From NCBI RefSeq assembly GCF_009823805.1, contig NZ_WUEK01000001.1, positions 82,688 to 146,687 of the forward strand: a stretch of 64,000 bases of DNA, read 5' to 3'. Each line of letters opens with the position of its first letter. Positions within the stretch are counted from its first letter, which is position 1. Origin of the DNA: Nocardioides flavescens (GTDB lineage: Bacteria > Actinomycetota > Actinomycetes > Propionibacteriales > Nocardioidaceae). Both the position numbers and the translations under genes were made by a program. The notes beneath the pieces were generated by a model, which was given only the letters and a program-made list of their open reading frames with translations, did no database searches and was not told the origin of the DNA. Below, in pieces: positions 63,577 through 64,000 of the stretch.

Positions 63577-64000
63577 TCAGCCCAGCAGCGCGTCGACGAA
63601 CGCCTCAGCGTCGAACGGCGCCAGGTCGTCGGGACCCTCGCCCAGGCCGACGAGCTTGACCGGCACCCCGAGCTCGCGCTGCACCGAGACCACGATGCCG
63701 CCCTTGGCCGAGCCGTCGAGCTTGGTCAGCACGACGCCGGTGACGTCGACGACCTCGGAGAAGACGCGGGCCTGGACCAGGCCGTTCTGACCGGTGGTGG
63801 CGTCGAGCACGAGCAGCACCTCGGTGACCGGGGCCTGCTTCTCGATGACCCGCTTGACCTTGCCGAGCTCGTCCATGAGGCCGGCCTTGTTCTGCAGGCG
63901 GCCGGCGGTGTCGACGATGACGGTGTCGACGCCGTTGTCCACGCCGTCCTTGACCGCGTCGAAGGCGACGCTGGCGGGGTCGGTGCCCTCGTTGCCGCGC
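63577..64000 (-). CDS. ftsY: SRP receptor FtsY, C-terminal part only
   Basis: About 141 C-terminal residues of the G domain are visible: VDTVIVDTAGRL (G3), VLLVLDATTGQNG, the LTKLDGSAKGG motif (G4), and the closing VGLGEGPDDLAPFD segment. The frame stays open to the right edge, so the N-terminal acidic region and the P-loop lie outside. It docks the signal recognition particle at the membrane. Confidence 0.95.
   Translation of the reverse strand, partial: RGNEGTDPASVAFDAVKDGVDNGVDTVIVDTAGRLQNKAGLMDELGKVKRVIEKQAPVTEVLLVLDATTGQNGLVQARVFSEVVDVTGVVLTKLDGSAKGGIVVSVQRELGVPVKLVGLGEGPDDLAPFDAEAFVDALLG

Overview
The window comes from a very GC-rich actinobacterium. GTG starts are frequent, many genes look leaderless, and the housekeeping order rpsB-tsf-pyrH-frr-cdsA-rlmN, DUF2469-rnhB-lepB-rplS-trmD-rimM-khpA-rpsP and ffh/glnD/glnB/amtB/ftsY is the actinobacterial one. 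The style of the dispersed palindromic repeats, together with chemoreceptor genes, suggests a motile member of the Nocardioidaceae (Nocardioides-like). That placement is inference; no rRNA gene is present to settle it.

Positions 1-23,400 are a catabolic region for polyamines and guanidino compounds. It holds agmatinase (7960-8964), a putrescine-type class III aminotransferase (9090-10472), an aminobutyraldehyde-type dehydrogenase (4776-6224), GABA aminotransferase (1206-2540), a PotABCD-type uptake system (16375-20494), an Lrp/AsnC regulator (20676-21149), a PuuB/DadA-like FAD amine oxidoreductase (21157-22512) and a dimethylargininase-like enzyme (22632-23396). Together they suggest a route agmatine -> putrescine -> 4-aminobutanal -> GABA -> succinate semialdehyde. 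Less expected members are a YtcJ-like amidohydrolase, a saccharopine-dehydrogenase-family protein and a short GH32 protein. A shared motif, ATCCGTCG with purine-rich 5' flank, lies in three promoter regions of this set and may be the AsnC operator. Two methyl-accepting chemotaxis proteins, each behind a sigma-28-like promoter, and two drug/metabolite transporter genes are interspersed.

Positions 23,400-30,800 hold a secreted M1 peptidase, a VOC protein, a RIO-type kinase with a possible leader peptide, a tiny Met/Pro/Gly-rich exported protein, a LOG-family protein, a GT4 mannosyltransferase-like gene, rlmN and a small membrane protein.

Positions 31,100-50,300 are two translation/cell-envelope blocks: cdsA-frr-pyrH-tsf-rpsB, and DUF2469-rnhB-lepB-rplS-trmD-rimM-khpA-rpsP. 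Between them sit the DNA-uptake and recombination genes yraN-comM-dprA-xerC, flanked on each side by a TadE/TadG pair. trmD is fused to a GNAT acetyltransferase domain.

Positions 50,600-64,000 hold an amidohydrolase divergent from a ROK regulator, a NYN-domain gene, ffh, and the nitrogen-control set glnD, two tandem PII genes and amtB. Two glycosyltransferase-type genes are inserted before ftsY, which runs off the right edge. Four families of palindromic intergenic repeats are scattered through the window. No tRNA, rRNA, CRISPR array, insertion sequence or phage gene was seen.
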